Of a DNA stretch of 64,000 nucleotides, positions 1-9,144 are shown in pieces. A program made the translations under genes and the position numbers. Under the pieces are notes generated by a model, which was not told the DNA's origin, did no database searches, and saw only the letters and a list, made by a program, of their open reading frames with translations. Positions within the stretch are counted from its first letter, which is position 1. Each line of letters opens with the position of its first letter. Source of the DNA: Pseudomonas pisciculturae (GTDB lineage Bacteria > Pseudomonadota > Gammaproteobacteria > Pseudomonadales > Pseudomonadaceae); the NCBI RefSeq assembly GCF_015461805.1, contig NZ_JACVZE010000002.1, positions 248,001 through 312,000 on the forward strand. Direction: 5' to 3'.

Positions 1-1
1 C

Positions 2-565
2 CATAACGCCGGCAAACTAAAAGAATTGCAGGCGATGCTCGGCGAATCCGTGCAACTGCGCTCTATTGGTGAGTTCAGCCAGGTAGAACCTGAAGAAACC
101 GGCCTGTCGTTCGTCGAGAATGCCATCCTCAAGGCCCGCAATGCTGCACGCATCTCTGGCCTGCCGGCGTTGGCGGATGACTCGGGGTTGGCAGTGGACT
201 TTCTCGGCGGCGCCCCTGGCATCTATTCGGCGCGTTATGCCGATGGCAAGGGCGACGCGGCCAACAACGCCAAGCTGCTGGACGCCCTCAAGGACGTGCC
301 AGACGCCGAGCGCGGCGCGCAATTCGTCTGCGTGCTGGCCTTGGTGCGCCACGCCGATGACCCGTTGCCGATCCTGTGTGAAGGCCTGTGGCACGGGCGC
401 ATCCTGCATGCGGCCAGCGGTGAGCATGGCTTTGGCTATGACCCGCTGTTCTGGGTGCCGGAGCGCAATGTCTCCAGCGCAGAACTGAGCCCGGCCGACA
501 AGAACCAGATCAGCCACCGCGCCCGCGCAATGGATTTGCTGCGCCAACGCCTGAGCCTGAAATGA
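2..565 (+). CDS. rdgB: RdgB/HAM1 non-canonical purine NTP pyrophosphatase (5' partial)
   Basis: This enzyme hydrolyses dITP, XTP and similar deaminated purine nucleotides to the monophosphate plus pyrophosphate, keeping them out of DNA and RNA. The open frame runs from the first complete codon of the window, and the residues HNAGKLKEL at the edge are the middle of the family's N-terminal substrate loop, so the start codon lies a few codons upstream of the window. Family signatures seen are the ETG..FVENA helix, the LADDSGL metal-binding segment and the C-terminal GFGYDPLF and SHRARA segments. The stop overlaps the hemW start (ATGA), so the two are very likely co-transcribed. The assignment is firm; only the N-terminus is missing. 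Confidence 0.95.
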   Translation, partial: HNAGKLKELQAMLGESVQLRSIGEFSQVEPEETGLSFVENAILKARNAARISGLPALADDSGLAVDFLGGAPGIYSARYADGKGDAANNAKLLDALKDVPDAERGAQFVCVLALVRHADDPLPILCEGLWHGRILHAASGEHGFGYDPLFWVPERNVSSAELSPADKNQISHRARAMDLLRQRLSLK

Positions 566-1764
566 CCCAAAACACTTCTGCGCAGCCGCTGATTCACGGC
601 GGCGCGCAAACACCTCGGGCGGCCCTGCCGCTGCTGCCGCCCCTGGCGCTGTACATCCACATCCCGTGGTGCGTGCGCAAATGCCCGTATTGCGACTTCA
701 ACTCCCACACCGCCAGTAAAGTGCTACCGGAAGAAGAGTATGTGGACGCCCTGCTGGCCGACCTCGATCAAGACCTGCACGCTGTCTACGGCCGTGAACT
801 GAGCTCGATCTTCTTTGGCGGCGGCACGCCGAGCCTGTTCAGCGCAGCCGCGCTCGGCCGCTTGCTCAAAGGTGTAGAAGCGCGCATCCCATTTGCTGGC
901 GATATCGAAATCACCCTGGAAGCCAACCCCGGCACTTTCGAACAAGAGAAGTTCGTGGCGTACCGCAAGCTGGGGATCAATCGGCTGTCCATCGGTATCC
1001 AGAGCTTCCAGCAAGAAAAGCTTGAGGCCCTGGGCCGCATCCACAACGGCGATGAAGCCGTGCGCGCTGCCGGCATGGCGCGTCAGGCAGGGTTCGATAA
1101 TTTCAACCTGGACCTGATGCATGGTTTGCCCGATCAGTCCCTGGACGACGCCCTGGGCGACCTGCGCCAGGCTATCGCACTCAAGCCCACGCATTTGTCC
1201 TGGTACCAACTGACCCTCGAACCCAACACCGTATTCTGGAACCAGCCCCCTACGCTGCCGGAAGACGACACCCTGTGGGACATCCAGGAAGCCGGCCAGG
1301 CACTGTTGGCCGAGCATGGTTACGCGCAATACGAAGTATCGGCCTACGCCCAGCCCGGCCGCCCGGCTCGGCATAACCTGAATTACTGGAGCTTTGGCGA
1401 CTTTATCGGCATCGGCGCCGGCGCCCACGGCAAGCTCAGCCATCCCGATGGACGCATCGTACGCACCTGGAAAACCCGCGCGCCCAAGGACTACCTCAAC
1501 CCGGCCAAAAGCTTTCAGGCTGGCGCGAAGGAACTGACCAACGAGGAGCTGCCGTTCGAGTTCCTGATGAACGCTTTGCGCCTCACCGAAGGCGTCGAGG
1601 CCAGGCTATACGCCGAACGCACCGGCCTGGAGCTGACGAGCCTGGATGGAGGCCGTCGCGAAGCAGAACAAAGTGGCTTAATGCAGGTCGAACCGTCACG
1701 CCTGGCGGCGACCGACCGCGGGCAACTCTTTCTCAATGACCTGTTGCAGAAGTTTTTGAGCTGA
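562..1764 (+). CDS. hemW: HemW, radical SAM haem chaperone
   Basis: A 400-residue radical SAM protein. The cluster motif CVRKCPYC lies near residue 33, followed by FFGGGTPS, the LEANPGT strand and the [12 protein letters not shown] segment shared by HemN and HemW. The length (about 380-400 residues) and position directly after rdgB fit HemW, the haem-binding chaperone once annotated as an oxygen-independent coproporphyrinogen oxidase; true HemN is longer. The start overlaps the rdgB stop by four bases, indicating translational coupling. A role in delivering haem to membrane targets is known for the family and is not visible in the sequence itself. Confidence 0.93.
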   Translation: MTQNTSAQPLIHGGAQTPRAALPLLPPLALYIHIPWCVRKCPYCDFNSHTASKVLPEEEYVDALLADLDQDLHAVYGRELSSIFFGGGTPSLFSAAALGRLLKGVEARIPFAGDIEITLEANPGTFEQEKFVAYRKLGINRLSIGIQSFQQEKLEALGRIHNGDEAVRAAGMARQAGFDNFNLDLMHGLPDQSLDDALGDLRQAIALKPTHLSWYQLTLEPNTVFWNQPPTLPEDDTLWDIQEAGQALLAEHGYAQYEVSAYAQPGRPARHNLNYWSFGDFIGIGAGAHGKLSHPDGRIVRTWKTRAPKDYLNPAKSFQAGAKELTNEELPFEFLMNALRLTEGVEARLYAERTGLELTSLDGGRREAEQSGLMQVEPSRLAATDRGQLFLNDLLQKFLS

Positions 1765-1782
1765 TCGCTCTAAGGAAATCGA

Positions 1783-2106
1783 ATGGATTTGGTACTCGAC
1801 CTGCTCGCCACCGTATCCCGCTGGAGCCGTAGCAACCTGTCGGAAATCTCCTTGGCCCTGGTGGGCTGCCTGCTGGTGCTGTTTGGCGCCGACATCAAGG
1901 GCTGGGTAGAAGCGCGCCTGGGCAGCATCGCCGGGGCGTTGCGTGTACCGCTGATGGCGTTGGTGTGCATGATCGGCAGCGGTGCGGCGTTGATCTATGC
2001 CACACCGTGGATTGTGCGGGGGTTGAGCCAGTTCAATAACTACAGCCTGGCGCCGGTGCTGGTGGTGGTGCTGGTGTTGATCGGCGTAGTAGCCGACCGC
2101 CGCTAA
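1783..2106 (+). CDS. DUF3392 family small inner-membrane protein
   Basis: A 107-residue hydrophobic protein with about three membrane segments (roughly residues 25-40, 50-72 and 85-103) and a short charged C-terminus ending DRR. It begins 18 bases after the hemW stop, with an AAGGA ribosome site in the gap, so it is probably the last gene of the rdgB-hemW operon. The overall sequence matches my recollection of DUF3392 proteins found at this place in Pseudomonas. No enzymatic motif is present and the function is unknown. Confidence 0.75.
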   Translation: MDLVLDLLATVSRWSRSNLSEISLALVGCLLVLFGADIKGWVEARLGSIAGALRVPLMALVCMIGSGAALIYATPWIVRGLSQFNNYSLAPVLVVVLVLIGVVADRR

Positions 2107-2130
2107 TCTCAAACACACCGCAAAACAAAT

Positions 2131-2220
2131 GTGGGAGCGGGCTTGCTCGCGAATGCAGGGTGCCAGTCACTGAAGATGCCGACTGATCCACCGTATTCGC
2201 GAGCAAGCCCGCTCCCACAT
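2131..2220. repeat. REP pair (REPIN)
   Basis: Two inverted copies of a REP core: GTGGGAGCGGGCTTGCTCGC at the left and its complement at the right, separated by about 40 bases. The pair lies between the convergent DUF3392 gene and the orphan secreted-protein gene, where the folded RNA could also act as a 3' end stabiliser. Confidence 0.9.
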
Positions 2221-2356
2221 TTTTGAGCGCATTCCAGGCTGGCAGCCTGTCGGCCAACCCTTCTCGGGATTCAAATCCCAAGCCCCGTGCTCAACCGCGC
2301 AGCACGGCTGCTGGCGCAGATTGAGGGGCTCGCTACCATCGCGCAACGAAACAGCG

Positions 2357-3169
2357 CTATTTGGCAGCCTGCCCTCCAAACGCTTTTTCGTAATACCCTT
2401 TGAGCGTCATCGGGTCTTTACAACCCAGCTCTAACGCTTGGTTCAGGTAGGTCAGGTTAAGGCTGTCCGGCATGCCTTTTTCGTTCATCCGAGTCGCTGC
2501 CAATATGTAGTAGGCGTCCGCCCGGTACTGGTCATAGGTCAACATCCGCGCACTGGCCCGCGCCTGCTCGTTGGCTACGGTCCATTCCTGCTTGATTTCA
2601 GCCAGACGATCTTTCTCGAAACATAGTGAGCGTTGTGTGTACAAAGGGTAATAGCCCTGAAATCCATCAGCGCGCAGGAGCATCTGCTTAAGATCCTCCA
2701 GATACTTCACATGGCCAGGGTCAAGAAAATTAAGGCGCATGTAAGTCTGGTCGCATTGATAGTAATAACCTACCGCGGCCGCCAACAGGCCTTGATCCAT
2801 TGCCCTGTGCATCGGCTCGCAGACCTGTTTGCGCTCGACGTCCGACATCCCGAACCGACTTTGCATATTGGCCAGCATGTAAGTCGCTACCGTATGCCCA
2901 CCGTCGGAAGCCATCTTTAGGTCGTTTTGCAACGCAGCAATCTTATCCTTACCTTCTTTGGCCAACTCAGCCGAGACCTTGGGATCCAGTTTGCCACTGG
3001 CCTCCAGAGGCAGGTTTTCCTCAATCAACACGCGCACTTGTTCCGCTTTCTTTTGAGCACGCTCAAAGTAGTCGTCAGGAGAAATCACGGGAAGGGAGGC
3101 GGTCGTAGTGGCGAATACTGCCGAAGACAGCAGACTCAGCAGCAACAAGCAGGGGAACGTAAACTTCAA
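2357..3169 (-). CDS. Putative secreted alpha-helical protein, function unknown
   Basis: A 270-residue protein with a clear signal peptide (hydrophobic LLLLSLLSSAVFA, likely cut after AVFA near residue 20). The mature part is mostly helical, with segments such as GHTVATYMLANM and GLLAAAVGYYYQC that resemble TPR/Sel1-type repeats, and it has four cysteines that could pair in the periplasm. The start is TTG at 3167-3169: an AAAGGA ribosome site sits about ten bases upstream and no in-frame ATG occurs before the mature region. It is transcribed alone, after the trmB terminator. Base composition is less GC-rich than its neighbours, so it may be accessory. I do not recognise the family. Confidence 0.7.
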   Translation of the reverse strand: MKFTFPCLLLLSLLSSAVFATTTASLPVISPDDYFERAQKKAEQVRVLIEENLPLEASGKLDPKVSAELAKEGKDKIAALQNDLKMASDGGHTVATYMLANMQSRFGMSDVERKQVCEPMHRAMDQGLLAAAVGYYYQCDQTYMRLNFLDPGHVKYLEDLKQMLLRADGFQGYYPLYTQRSLCFEKDRLAEIKQEWTVANEQARASARMLTYDQYRADAYYILAATRMNEKGMPDSLNLTYLNQALELGCKDPMTLKGYYEKAFGGQAAK

Positions 3170-3192
3170 AACCTTGTATTCCTTTACAGGTA

Positions 3193-3232
3193 GAAACGAA
3201 AACGGCGGTGAAGCAAACCTGCTTCACCGCCG
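3193..3232 (-). terminator. Intrinsic terminator of the thiS-thiG-trmB operon
   Basis: A perfect 13-bp stem (3203-3215 with 3220-3232) with a 4-base loop. Read on the minus strand it is followed by a T-rich run (GTTTTCGTTT). It lies just past the trmB stop and upstream of the next minus-strand gene. Confidence 0.85.
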
Positions 3233-3247
3233 CTGATACCTAGCCGT

Positions 3248-3976
3248 TTAAGCCAGTTTTTCGAACTTCAAATCCCAAACCCCATGCCCGAGTCGCTCAC
3301 CACGACGCTCAAACTTGGTGATCGGGCGCTCAGCCGGGCGTGGCACGCATTTGCCGTCTTCAGCGATGTTGCAGTAGCCAGGGGCGACGTTCATCACTTC
3401 CAGCATGTATTCGGCATACGGCTCCCAATCGGTGGCCATGTGCAGGATGCCGCCGACTTTAAGCTTGCTGCGTACCAGCTCCGCGAAGGAGGCCTGGACG
3501 ATGCGGCGCTTGTGGTGACGGGCTTTGTGCCATGGGTCGGGGAAGAACAGCATCAGGCGGTCGAGGCTGTTGTCGGCGATGCAGCGGTTGAGCACTTCGA
3601 TCGCGTCGCAGTCGTACACCCGCAGGTTGGTCAGGCCCTGGGTCAGCACGCCGTTGAGCAGCGCGCCAACACCTGGGCGGTGCACTTCAACGCCGATAAA
3701 GTCTTGCTCTGGCGAGGCAGCGGCCATTTCCAGCAGGGAGTGGCCCATGCCAAAACCGATTTCCAGGGAACGCGGGGCCGAACGACCAAACACCTGATCG
3801 TAGTCCACTGGCGCATCGGCCAGGGGCAACACGAACAGCGGCGTGCCTTGTTCCAGGCCCTTTTGCTGGCCTTCGGTCATGCGACCGGCGCGCATCACAA
3901 AACTCTTGATGCGGCGGTGCTTGGACTCGTCGCCTTCTTCCAGGGTGTTCGGCGTTTCGTTTGATTCAGTCATCAA
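3248..3976 (-). CDS. trmB: tRNA (guanine-N7-)-methyltransferase
   Basis: A 242-residue class I methyltransferase that makes m7G46 in tRNA. The SAM-binding motif [11 protein letters not shown] lies near residue 72 and the catalytic segment [15 protein letters not shown] near residue 145, which is diagnostic of TrmB; the C-terminal [13 protein letters not shown] is also typical. The start ATG lies only six bases after the thiG stop, so it is the last gene of the thiS-thiG-trmB transcript, and a strong terminator follows. The first 40 residues are a charged, variable extension as in other pseudomonads. Confidence 0.95.
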   Translation of the reverse strand: MMTESNETPNTLEEGDESKHRRIKSFVMRAGRMTEGQQKGLEQGTPLFVLPLADAPVDYDQVFGRSAPRSLEIGFGMGHSLLEMAAASPEQDFIGVEVHRPGVGALLNGVLTQGLTNLRVYDCDAIEVLNRCIADNSLDRLMLFFPDPWHKARHHKRRIVQASFAELVRSKLKVGGILHMATDWEPYAEYMLEVMNVAPGYCNIAEDGKCVPRPAERPITKFERRGERLGHGVWDLKFEKLA

Positions 3977-3982
3977 TGGCTC

Positions 3983-4777
3983 TTACTTGATCAGACCATC
4001 CAGCGGCGAGGAGGCGCTGGCGTAGAGTTTTTTCGGCATGCGCCCGGCGAGGTAGGCCAGGCGGCCCGCGACGATGGCGTGGTTCATGGCTTCGGCCATC
4101 ATGATCGGTTGTTGGGCATGGGCGATGGCCGAGTTCATCAGCACCGCATCGCAGCCAAGCTCCATGGCGATGGTTGCGTCGGAGGCCGTGCCCACGCCCG
4201 CATCCACCAGCACCGGGATCTTGGCTTCTTCAAGGATGATCTGCAGGTTGTACGGGTTGCAGATACCCAGGCCGGAGCCGATCAGACCGGCCAATGGCAT
4301 TACGGCGATACAGCCGATCTCGGCCAGTTGACGGGCGATGATCGGGTCATCGCTGGTGTAGACCATCACGTCAAAGCCTTCCTTGACCAGGGTTTCGGCG
4401 GCCTTGAGGGTTTCGATCACGTTGGGGAACAGGGTTTTCTGGTCGGCCAGTACTTCCAGCTTCACCAGGTTGTGGCCGTCGAGCAGCTCACGGGCCAGGC
4501 GGCAGGTGCGCACGGCTTCGATGGCGTCGTAGCAGCCAGCGGTGTTCGGCAGGAAGGTGTAGCGATCCGGCGACAGCACTTCGAGCAGGTTCGGCTCGCC
4601 TTCGATCTGGCCCAGGTTGGTGCGGCGCACGGCGAAGGTGACGATCTCGGCGCCCGAGGCTTCGATGGCCAGGCGGGTTTCTTCCATGTCGCGGTACTTG
4701 CCGGTGCCGACCAGCAGACGGGACTGGTAGGTACGACCGGCCAGGACGAAGGGCTTGTCGCTACGAACGATGCTCAT
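3983..4777 (-). CDS. thiG: Thiazole synthase ThiG
   Basis: A 264-residue TIM-barrel enzyme that condenses 1-deoxyxylulose 5-phosphate, dehydroglycine and ThiS-thiocarboxylate into the thiazole phosphate of thiamine. Family landmarks are the start [19 protein letters not shown], the Schiff-base lysine segment LVKLEVL, and the phosphate-binding loops [11 protein letters not shown] and [11 protein letters not shown]. It follows thiS by 52 bases on the same strand, pairing the sulfur carrier with its acceptor enzyme, and precedes trmB by six bases. No thiamine riboswitch was recognised upstream of this operon. Confidence 0.96.
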   Translation of the reverse strand: MSIVRSDKPFVLAGRTYQSRLLVGTGKYRDMEETRLAIEASGAEIVTFAVRRTNLGQIEGEPNLLEVLSPDRYTFLPNTAGCYDAIEAVRTCRLARELLDGHNLVKLEVLADQKTLFPNVIETLKAAETLVKEGFDVMVYTSDDPIIARQLAEIGCIAVMPLAGLIGSGLGICNPYNLQIILEEAKIPVLVDAGVGTASDATIAMELGCDAVLMNSAIAHAQQPIMMAEAMNHAIVAGRLAYLAGRMPKKLYASASSPLDGLIK

Positions 4778-4829
4778 GGGAAATCCTCGAAATGGGGTGA
4801 GGTTCTGCAGAATTCAGACAGCTGCGCGA

Positions 4830-5030
4830 CTAGCCGCCGCCAATGGCGTGGACCACTTCGACCTGGTCACCTTCGGTGAGCGCGGTCTCGGCGTGCAGGC
4901 TACGCGGGACGATATCCAGGTTGAGTTCCACCGCGACACGACGCCCGGTCAAGTCCAGGCGGGTCAGCAGGGCCGCAACGGTTTCACCGTCGGGCAGTTC
5001 AAAGGATTCGCCGTTCAACTGAATGCGCAT
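4830..5030 (-). CDS. thiS: Sulfur carrier protein ThiS
   Basis: A 66-residue ubiquitin-like protein (starting MRIQLNGES) ending in the obligatory Gly-Gly (HAIGGG) that is adenylated and thiocarboxylated to supply sulfur for the thiamine thiazole. The frame stays open upstream, but the true start is the ATG at 5028-5030, which gives the normal family length. It is the first gene of the thiS-thiG-trmB set and sits just downstream of the DUF423 gene on the same strand (71 bases). Confidence 0.95.
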   Translation of the reverse strand: MRIQLNGESFELPDGETVAALLTRLDLTGRRVAVELNLDIVPRSLHAETALTEGDQVEVVHAIGGG

Positions 5031-5101
5031 GCCGCGGGCCGCCATCGTTTTTAGGGGTCGGCATTCTAGCCCGATCCCGGTTGATGACCCAAGTCCCTCG
5101 G

Positions 5102-5479
5102 TCAGATCACCTGCAAGCGCCATGCGGCCAAGCCCAGGAAGAACCAGCCGAGCAGGAATGCCAACCCGCCAAACGGCGTAATGATGCCGAGTTTGCTGAT
5201 GCCGGTCATCGTCAGCACATACAAGCTGCCGGAGAACAACAGGATACCGACCACAAAGGAGATGCCTGCCCACGTGACCACGCGGCCGGGCAGGTGCGCC
5301 GCCAGCAAGGCCACGCCAAACAAAGCCAGCGCATGCACCAGTTGGTAGGTTACGCCAGTATGGAAGATCGCCAGGTATTCGGCGCTCAGGCGGTTTTTCA
5401 GGCCGTGGGCGGCGAAGGCGCCGAGGGCAACACCGGTGAAGCCGAAAAAGGCAGCCAGCATCAGAAAGCTACGCAGCAT
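5102..5479 (-). CDS. DUF423 family membrane protein
   Basis: A 125-residue integral membrane protein with four predicted helices, beginning MLRSFLMLAAFFGFTGVALGAFAAHGL, the conserved N-terminal pattern of DUF423 (YgdD-like) proteins, including the GAFAAHGL motif. It is divergent from mtgA and upstream of thiS. No function is established for the family and no catalytic residues stand out. Confidence 0.85.
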   Translation of the reverse strand: MLRSFLMLAAFFGFTGVALGAFAAHGLKNRLSAEYLAIFHTGVTYQLVHALALFGVALLAAHLPGRVVTWAGISFVVGILLFSGSLYVLTMTGISKLGIITPFGGLAFLLGWFFLGLAAWRLQVI

Positions 5480-5514
5480 AAGGAACTCCAGTCAGACTCG
5501 GGGGGCAGGGTCTG

Positions 5515-5520
5515 TATAAT
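5515..5520 (+). promoter_or_regulatory. Candidate -10 box for mtgA
   Basis: A perfect TATAAT lies 33 bases upstream of the mtgA start. The hexamer at the expected -35 position (TCAGAC) is weak, so this is a candidate only. Confidence 0.35.
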
Positions 5521-5553
5521 GGCCCGCTCAACGGGTTCGGCCAAGCCATCTCT

Positions 5554-6276
5554 ATGCTGCGTCTCCTCTTCAAGCGTTTTCTCAAAGCCGTGAAATGGTT
5601 TGCCATCGCCAGTGTGCTGATGGTGCTGCTGTTTCGTTTCGTGCCGCCACCGTTCACTGCCCTGATGGTGGAGCGCAAGGTCGAATCCTGGTTCGACGGC
5701 GAGCCGATTGACCTGCAACGCACGTGGGTGCCGTGGGACGAGATCTCCGATGACCTGAAAGTGGCGGTAATGGCCGGTGAAGACCAGCGCTTCCCGCAGC
5801 ATTGGGGCTTTGATTTTGGCGCGATCCAGGCGGCGATCCTGCACAACGAGCGAGGCGGTTCGATTCGCGGTGCCAGTACGTTGAGCCAGCAGGTGTCGAA
5901 AAACCTGTTCCTGTGGGCGGGTCGCAGTTATTTGCGCAAAGGGCTGGAAGCCTGGTTTACCGGGTTGATCGAGATACTGTGGCCCAAGCAACGCATTCTT
6001 GAGGTGTACCTCAATAGCGTGGAGTGGGACGAAGGGGTGTTTGGCGCAGAAGCGGCGGCGCGGCATCACTTTGGGGTGAGTGCCAAGGGGCTTTCGCGCC
6101 AACAGGCGAGCTATCTGGCGGCGGTGTTGCCGAACCCTCGGGTGTGGAGTGCCAGCCACCCGACGGCGTATGTGGCAAGGCGCGCCGCGTGGATTCGACA
6201 GCAGATGAGTCAACTGGGCGGCGATGGCTACCTGGTCGAACTCAACAACACCCGCAAGGCCCCCTGGTCCGACTGA
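5554..6276 (+). CDS. mtgA: Monofunctional biosynthetic peptidoglycan transglycosylase
   Basis: A 240-residue GT51 glycosyltransferase that polymerises lipid II into glycan strands. One N-terminal membrane anchor (about residues 12-33) is followed by the catalytic domain. The essential glutamate lies in [12 protein letters not shown] and the second motif is [33 protein letters not shown] completes the family pattern. No transpeptidase domain follows, so it is MtgA and not a bifunctional PBP1. It is divergent from the DUF423 gene, with a TATAAT in the short intergenic region. Confidence 0.95.
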   Translation: MLRLLFKRFLKAVKWFAIASVLMVLLFRFVPPPFTALMVERKVESWFDGEPIDLQRTWVPWDEISDDLKVAVMAGEDQRFPQHWGFDFGAIQAAILHNERGGSIRGASTLSQQVSKNLFLWAGRSYLRKGLEAWFTGLIEILWPKQRILEVYLNSVEWDEGVFGAEAAARHHFGVSAKGLSRQQASYLAAVLPNPRVWSASHPTAYVARRAAWIRQQMSQLGGDGYLVELNNTRKAPWSD

Positions 6277-6290
6277 CACAACATAGTACC

Positions 6291-6381
6291 TGTGGGAGCT
6301 GGCTTGCCTGCGATGGCGGTGTGTCAGCTTGCAAAGAGGCTGACTGACAGGGCCTCATCGCAGGCAAGCCAGCTCCCACAG
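6291..6381. repeat. REP pair (REPIN)
   Basis: Inverted copies of GTGGGAGCTGGCTTGCCTGC about 45 bases apart, between the convergent mtgA and rpoH genes. Confidence 0.9.
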
Positions 6382-6415
6382 TGGACCGAGTAGTTTTTGA
6401 AGTTTGCGAATGCAA

Positions 6416-6454
6416 ACAAAAATGCCCCGATCTCTCGATCGGGGCATTTTTTTG
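6416..6454. terminator. Bidirectional intrinsic terminator between mtgA and rpoH
   Basis: An 11-bp stem (6422-6432 with 6437-6447) has an A-run before and a T-run after it, so it can end transcription of rpoH on the minus strand and mtgA on the plus strand. Confidence 0.88.
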
Positions 6455-6469
6455 TCTTTGCGCAGCGTC

Positions 6470-7324
6470 TTAAGCAGCGATCGACAGTTTCAACTTGTTC
6501 ATCGCGCTTTTCTCAAGCTGACGAATCCGCTCGGCCGACACGTTGTACTTCTGCGCCAGGTCGTGCAGCGTGGCTTTGTCTTCCGCCAGCCAGCGCTGGT
6601 AGAGGATGTCACGGCTGCGGTCGTCCAGCACTTCCAGCGCTTCGTGCAGGTTGTGGTTGGAGTTGTCGCTCCAGTCCGCATCCTCCAGTTGACGCGCCGG
6701 GTCGTACCGGTGGTCTTCCAGGTAGTTGGCTGGCGACTGGAAGGCGCTGTCGTCGTCCGCTTCAGCGGCCGGGTCGAAGGCCATGTCATGGCCAGTCAGG
6801 CGGCTTTCCATCTCGCGCACTTCACGGGGCTCCACGCCGAGGCTTTCGGCCACGCGGTGGACTTCCTCGTTGTTCAGCCACGCCAGGCGTTTTTTCTGGC
6901 TGCGCAGGTTGAAGAACAGCTTGCGCTGGGCCTTGGTGGTCGCCACTTTCACGATGCGCCAGTTGCGCAGGATGAACTCGTGGATTTCCGCCTTGATCCA
7001 GTGCACGGCAAACGACACCAAACGCACACCCATCTCAGGGTTGAAGCGTTTCACAGCCTTCATCAGGCCAACGTTGCCTTCCTGGATCAGGTCAGCCTGG
7101 GCCAGGCCGTAGCCGCTATAGCTACGGGCGATATGTACGACAAAACGCAGGTGGGCGAGCACCATCTGCCGAGCCGCCCCCAAATCCTGCTCATAATAGA
7201 GACTCTCGGCCAGTTCACGCTCCTGCTCGGGCGTCAGCAATGGAATGCTGTTGACCGTGTGCACATACGCCTCCAGGTTTGCACCCGGGACCAGAGCATA
7301 AGCAGGTTGCAAAGAAGTGGTCAT
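6470..7324 (-). CDS. rpoH: RNA polymerase heat-shock sigma factor RpoH (sigma-32)
   Basis: A 284-residue sigma-70 family protein directing heat-shock gene transcription. Region 2 contains [17 protein letters not shown] and [16 protein letters not shown]; the RpoH box QRKLFFNLR that distinguishes sigma-32 from other sigmas follows; region 4 ends [16 protein letters not shown]. The open frame extends 23 codons further upstream, but the ATG at 7322-7324 has a GGAGG site just ahead of it and gives the normal N-terminus ([14 protein letters not shown]). It lies downstream of ftsX on the same strand, with 126 bases between them for its own promoters. Confidence 0.97.
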   Translation of the reverse strand: MTTSLQPAYALVPGANLEAYVHTVNSIPLLTPEQERELAESLYYEQDLGAARQMVLAHLRFVVHIARSYSGYGLAQADLIQEGNVGLMKAVKRFNPEMGVRLVSFAVHWIKAEIHEFILRNWRIVKVATTKAQRKLFFNLRSQKKRLAWLNNEEVHRVAESLGVEPREVREMESRLTGHDMAFDPAAEADDDSAFQSPANYLEDHRYDPARQLEDADWSDNSNHNLHEALEVLDDRSRDILYQRWLAEDKATLHDLAQKYNVSAERIRQLEKSAMNKLKLSIAA

Positions 7325-7450
7325 ACGAAACCTCCGACTCACATAACTCGTGCAGTTCAGCACTGCGAAAATTGACCGGGAACCGTAAGACAAGTTCCCT
7401 AAACCACTGATACGGCCAATACAAACGAAACCACATTAATCTGACATTAA

Positions 7451-8476
7451 CTACTTCGGTGCCAGCTCACGTAAATGACGTGCGACCGCAATCCAAGCAC
7501 CGATATACCCCAACAATACCGCGCCAAGCAAGAGGCTCAGACCATCGGCTACCGGCACCCCGGCCAAGGCGAAATCGCTGCCGTAAAGCCCGGCAAGCCC
7601 GATTACCGCGTCGTTCAGCCAGTCAAGGCCAAACGCCAGTACGCCCCAGGACAAAACCCCGGCACCGAAGCCATAAAGCGCGCCCATGTACAGAAAAGGA
7701 CGACGCACATAGCTGTCTGTGCCGCCGACCAGTTTAATCACTTCTATCTCGATGCGACGGTTTTCAATATGAAGACGAATGGTATTACCTATCACCAAAA
7801 GTAATGCAGACACCAACAGCACCGTCAGACCGAACACAAAGCGGTCGCCCAGCTTGAGGATCGCCGCCAAGCGCTCTACCCAGACTAGATCAAGCTGAGC
7901 CTGTTGCACCTTGGGCATCTCTGCGAGTTTTTGTCGCAGGGCTTCCAGGGCCGGCTTGTCCACTTCGTTTGGCGTCACCAACACCACGCCTGGCAGCGGG
8001 TTCTGCGGCAGCTCCTTGAGCGCCTCGCCCAGGCCGGATTGTTGCTGGAACTCCTCAAGGGCCTGATCGCGGCTGATGTACTCGGCATCGGCCACACCCG
8101 GAATATTCTTGATGTCGTCGCGCAGCGCTTCGCCTTCTTTGGCGCTGGCGTCAATGTTCAGGTACAGGGAAATCTGCGCCGCACGCTGCCAGGAACCGCC
8201 CAGGCGCTCCACATTATTAAGCAGCAGCGACAAACCCATCGGCAGGCTCAAGGCGACCGCCATTACCAGGCAGGTGAAAAAGCTGCCAATCGGCTGCTTG
8301 CCCAGGCGACGCAAGCTGTCGAGCAGGCTGGCGCGGTGGCTTTCGATCCAGGCGCGCAGCAGGGTGCTGAAGTCCGGGCCATCGTCATCATGGTCGTGTT
8401 TTTTCTTCTGCGGCTGCGGGTCGGCGGCTTTCGGCGCCACGCGTTCGGAGACTTTAGGGCTGCGTGTTGCACTCAT
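7451..8476 (-). CDS. ftsX: Cell division protein FtsX
   Basis: A 341-residue inner-membrane protein that, with FtsE, forms the ABC-like complex controlling septal peptidoglycan amidases. An N-terminal charged cytoplasmic tail (residues 1-60, with KKKHDHDDD) precedes the first membrane helix (about 70-90), a periplasmic domain (about 95-215), and three C-terminal membrane helices. Its start overlaps the ftsE stop by four bases (ATGA), so they are translated together. The family call is firm from the domain plan and from ftsE and ftsY next to it. Confidence 0.95.
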   Translation of the reverse strand: MSATRSPKVSERVAPKAADPQPQKKKHDHDDDGPDFSTLLRAWIESHRASLLDSLRRLGKQPIGSFFTCLVMAVALSLPMGLSLLLNNVERLGGSWQRAAQISLYLNIDASAKEGEALRDDIKNIPGVADAEYISRDQALEEFQQQSGLGEALKELPQNPLPGVVLVTPNEVDKPALEALRQKLAEMPKVQQAQLDLVWVERLAAILKLGDRFVFGLTVLLVSALLLVIGNTIRLHIENRRIEIEVIKLVGGTDSYVRRPFLYMGALYGFGAGVLSWGVLAFGLDWLNDAVIGLAGLYGSDFALAGVPVADGLSLLLGAVLLGYIGAWIAVARHLRELAPK

Positions 8477-9144
8477 ACGCCCGCCTCCCCATCACCGATC
8501 AGGCGGCCGCGTTGCAGGGTCAGCATGCGGTGGCGCATGCGGGCGATCAGCGCCAGGTCGTGACTGGCGATCAGTACGCTGGTGCCCAAACGATTGATAT
8601 CTTCGAACACCCCCATGATCTCGGCCGCCAGACGCGGGTCGAGGTTACCGGTAGGTTCGTCCGCCAGCAGCAAGGCCGGGCGGTGGACGATGGCGCGGGC
8701 AATGCCGACGCGCTGTTGCTGACCGGTGGACAGGTCGCCAGGATAAAGGTCGGTCTTGTCCGACAGCGCCACGCGCTCCAGGGCTGAATCCACGCGTTTA
8801 ACGATCTCGGCCTTGGACAGCCCGAGAATCTGCAACGGCAGGGCGACGTTATTGAACACCGTGCGATCAAACAGCAACTGGTGGTTCTGGAACACCACAC
8901 CGATCTGGCGGCGCAGGTAAGGGATCTGCGCATTGCTGATAGTGGCCAAATCCTGGCCCGCCAGCAGCAGCTTGCCGGTGGTCGGGCGCTCCATGGCCAG
9001 CAGCAGTCGCAACAAGGTGCTTTTACCGGCACCGGAGTGGCCGGTTACAAACAAGAATTCGCCGCGACGCACTCGAAAGCTCAGCTCATGCAAGCCCACA
9101 TGCCCGTTGGCATAGCGTTTACCGACCTGCTCGAATCGAATCAT
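8473..9144 (-). CDS. ftsE: Cell division ATP-binding protein FtsE
   Basis: A 223-residue ABC ATPase. Walker A is GHSGAGKST near residue 36, the Q-loop is VFQNHQLL, the signature is LSTGQQQRV, and Walker B is ALLLADEPTG. The gene overlaps ftsX at its 3' end and its ATG overlaps the ftsY stop by four bases, so ftsY-ftsE-ftsX form one translationally coupled operon. The complex uses ATP to activate cell-wall hydrolases at the septum via FtsX. Confidence 0.96.
   Translation of the reverse strand: MIRFEQVGKRYANGHVGLHELSFRVRRGEFLFVTGHSGAGKSTLLRLLLAMERPTTGKLLLAGQDLATISNAQIPYLRRQIGVVFQNHQLLFDRTVFNNVALPLQILGLSKAEIVKRVDSALERVALSDKTDLYPGDLSTGQQQRVGIARAIVHRPALLLADEPTGNLDPRLAAEIMGVFEDINRLGTSVLIASHDLALIARMRHRMLTLQRGRLIGDGEAGV

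Noticed and set aside
562..1764. Calling this gene hemN (oxygen-independent coproporphyrinogen oxidase)
   Set aside because: Length and position after rdgB match HemW; the longer HemN N-terminus is absent.
4777..5101. A thiamine riboswitch upstream of thiS-thiG
   Set aside because: The gap between the DUF423 gene and thiS is only 71 bases and shows no TPP aptamer core.
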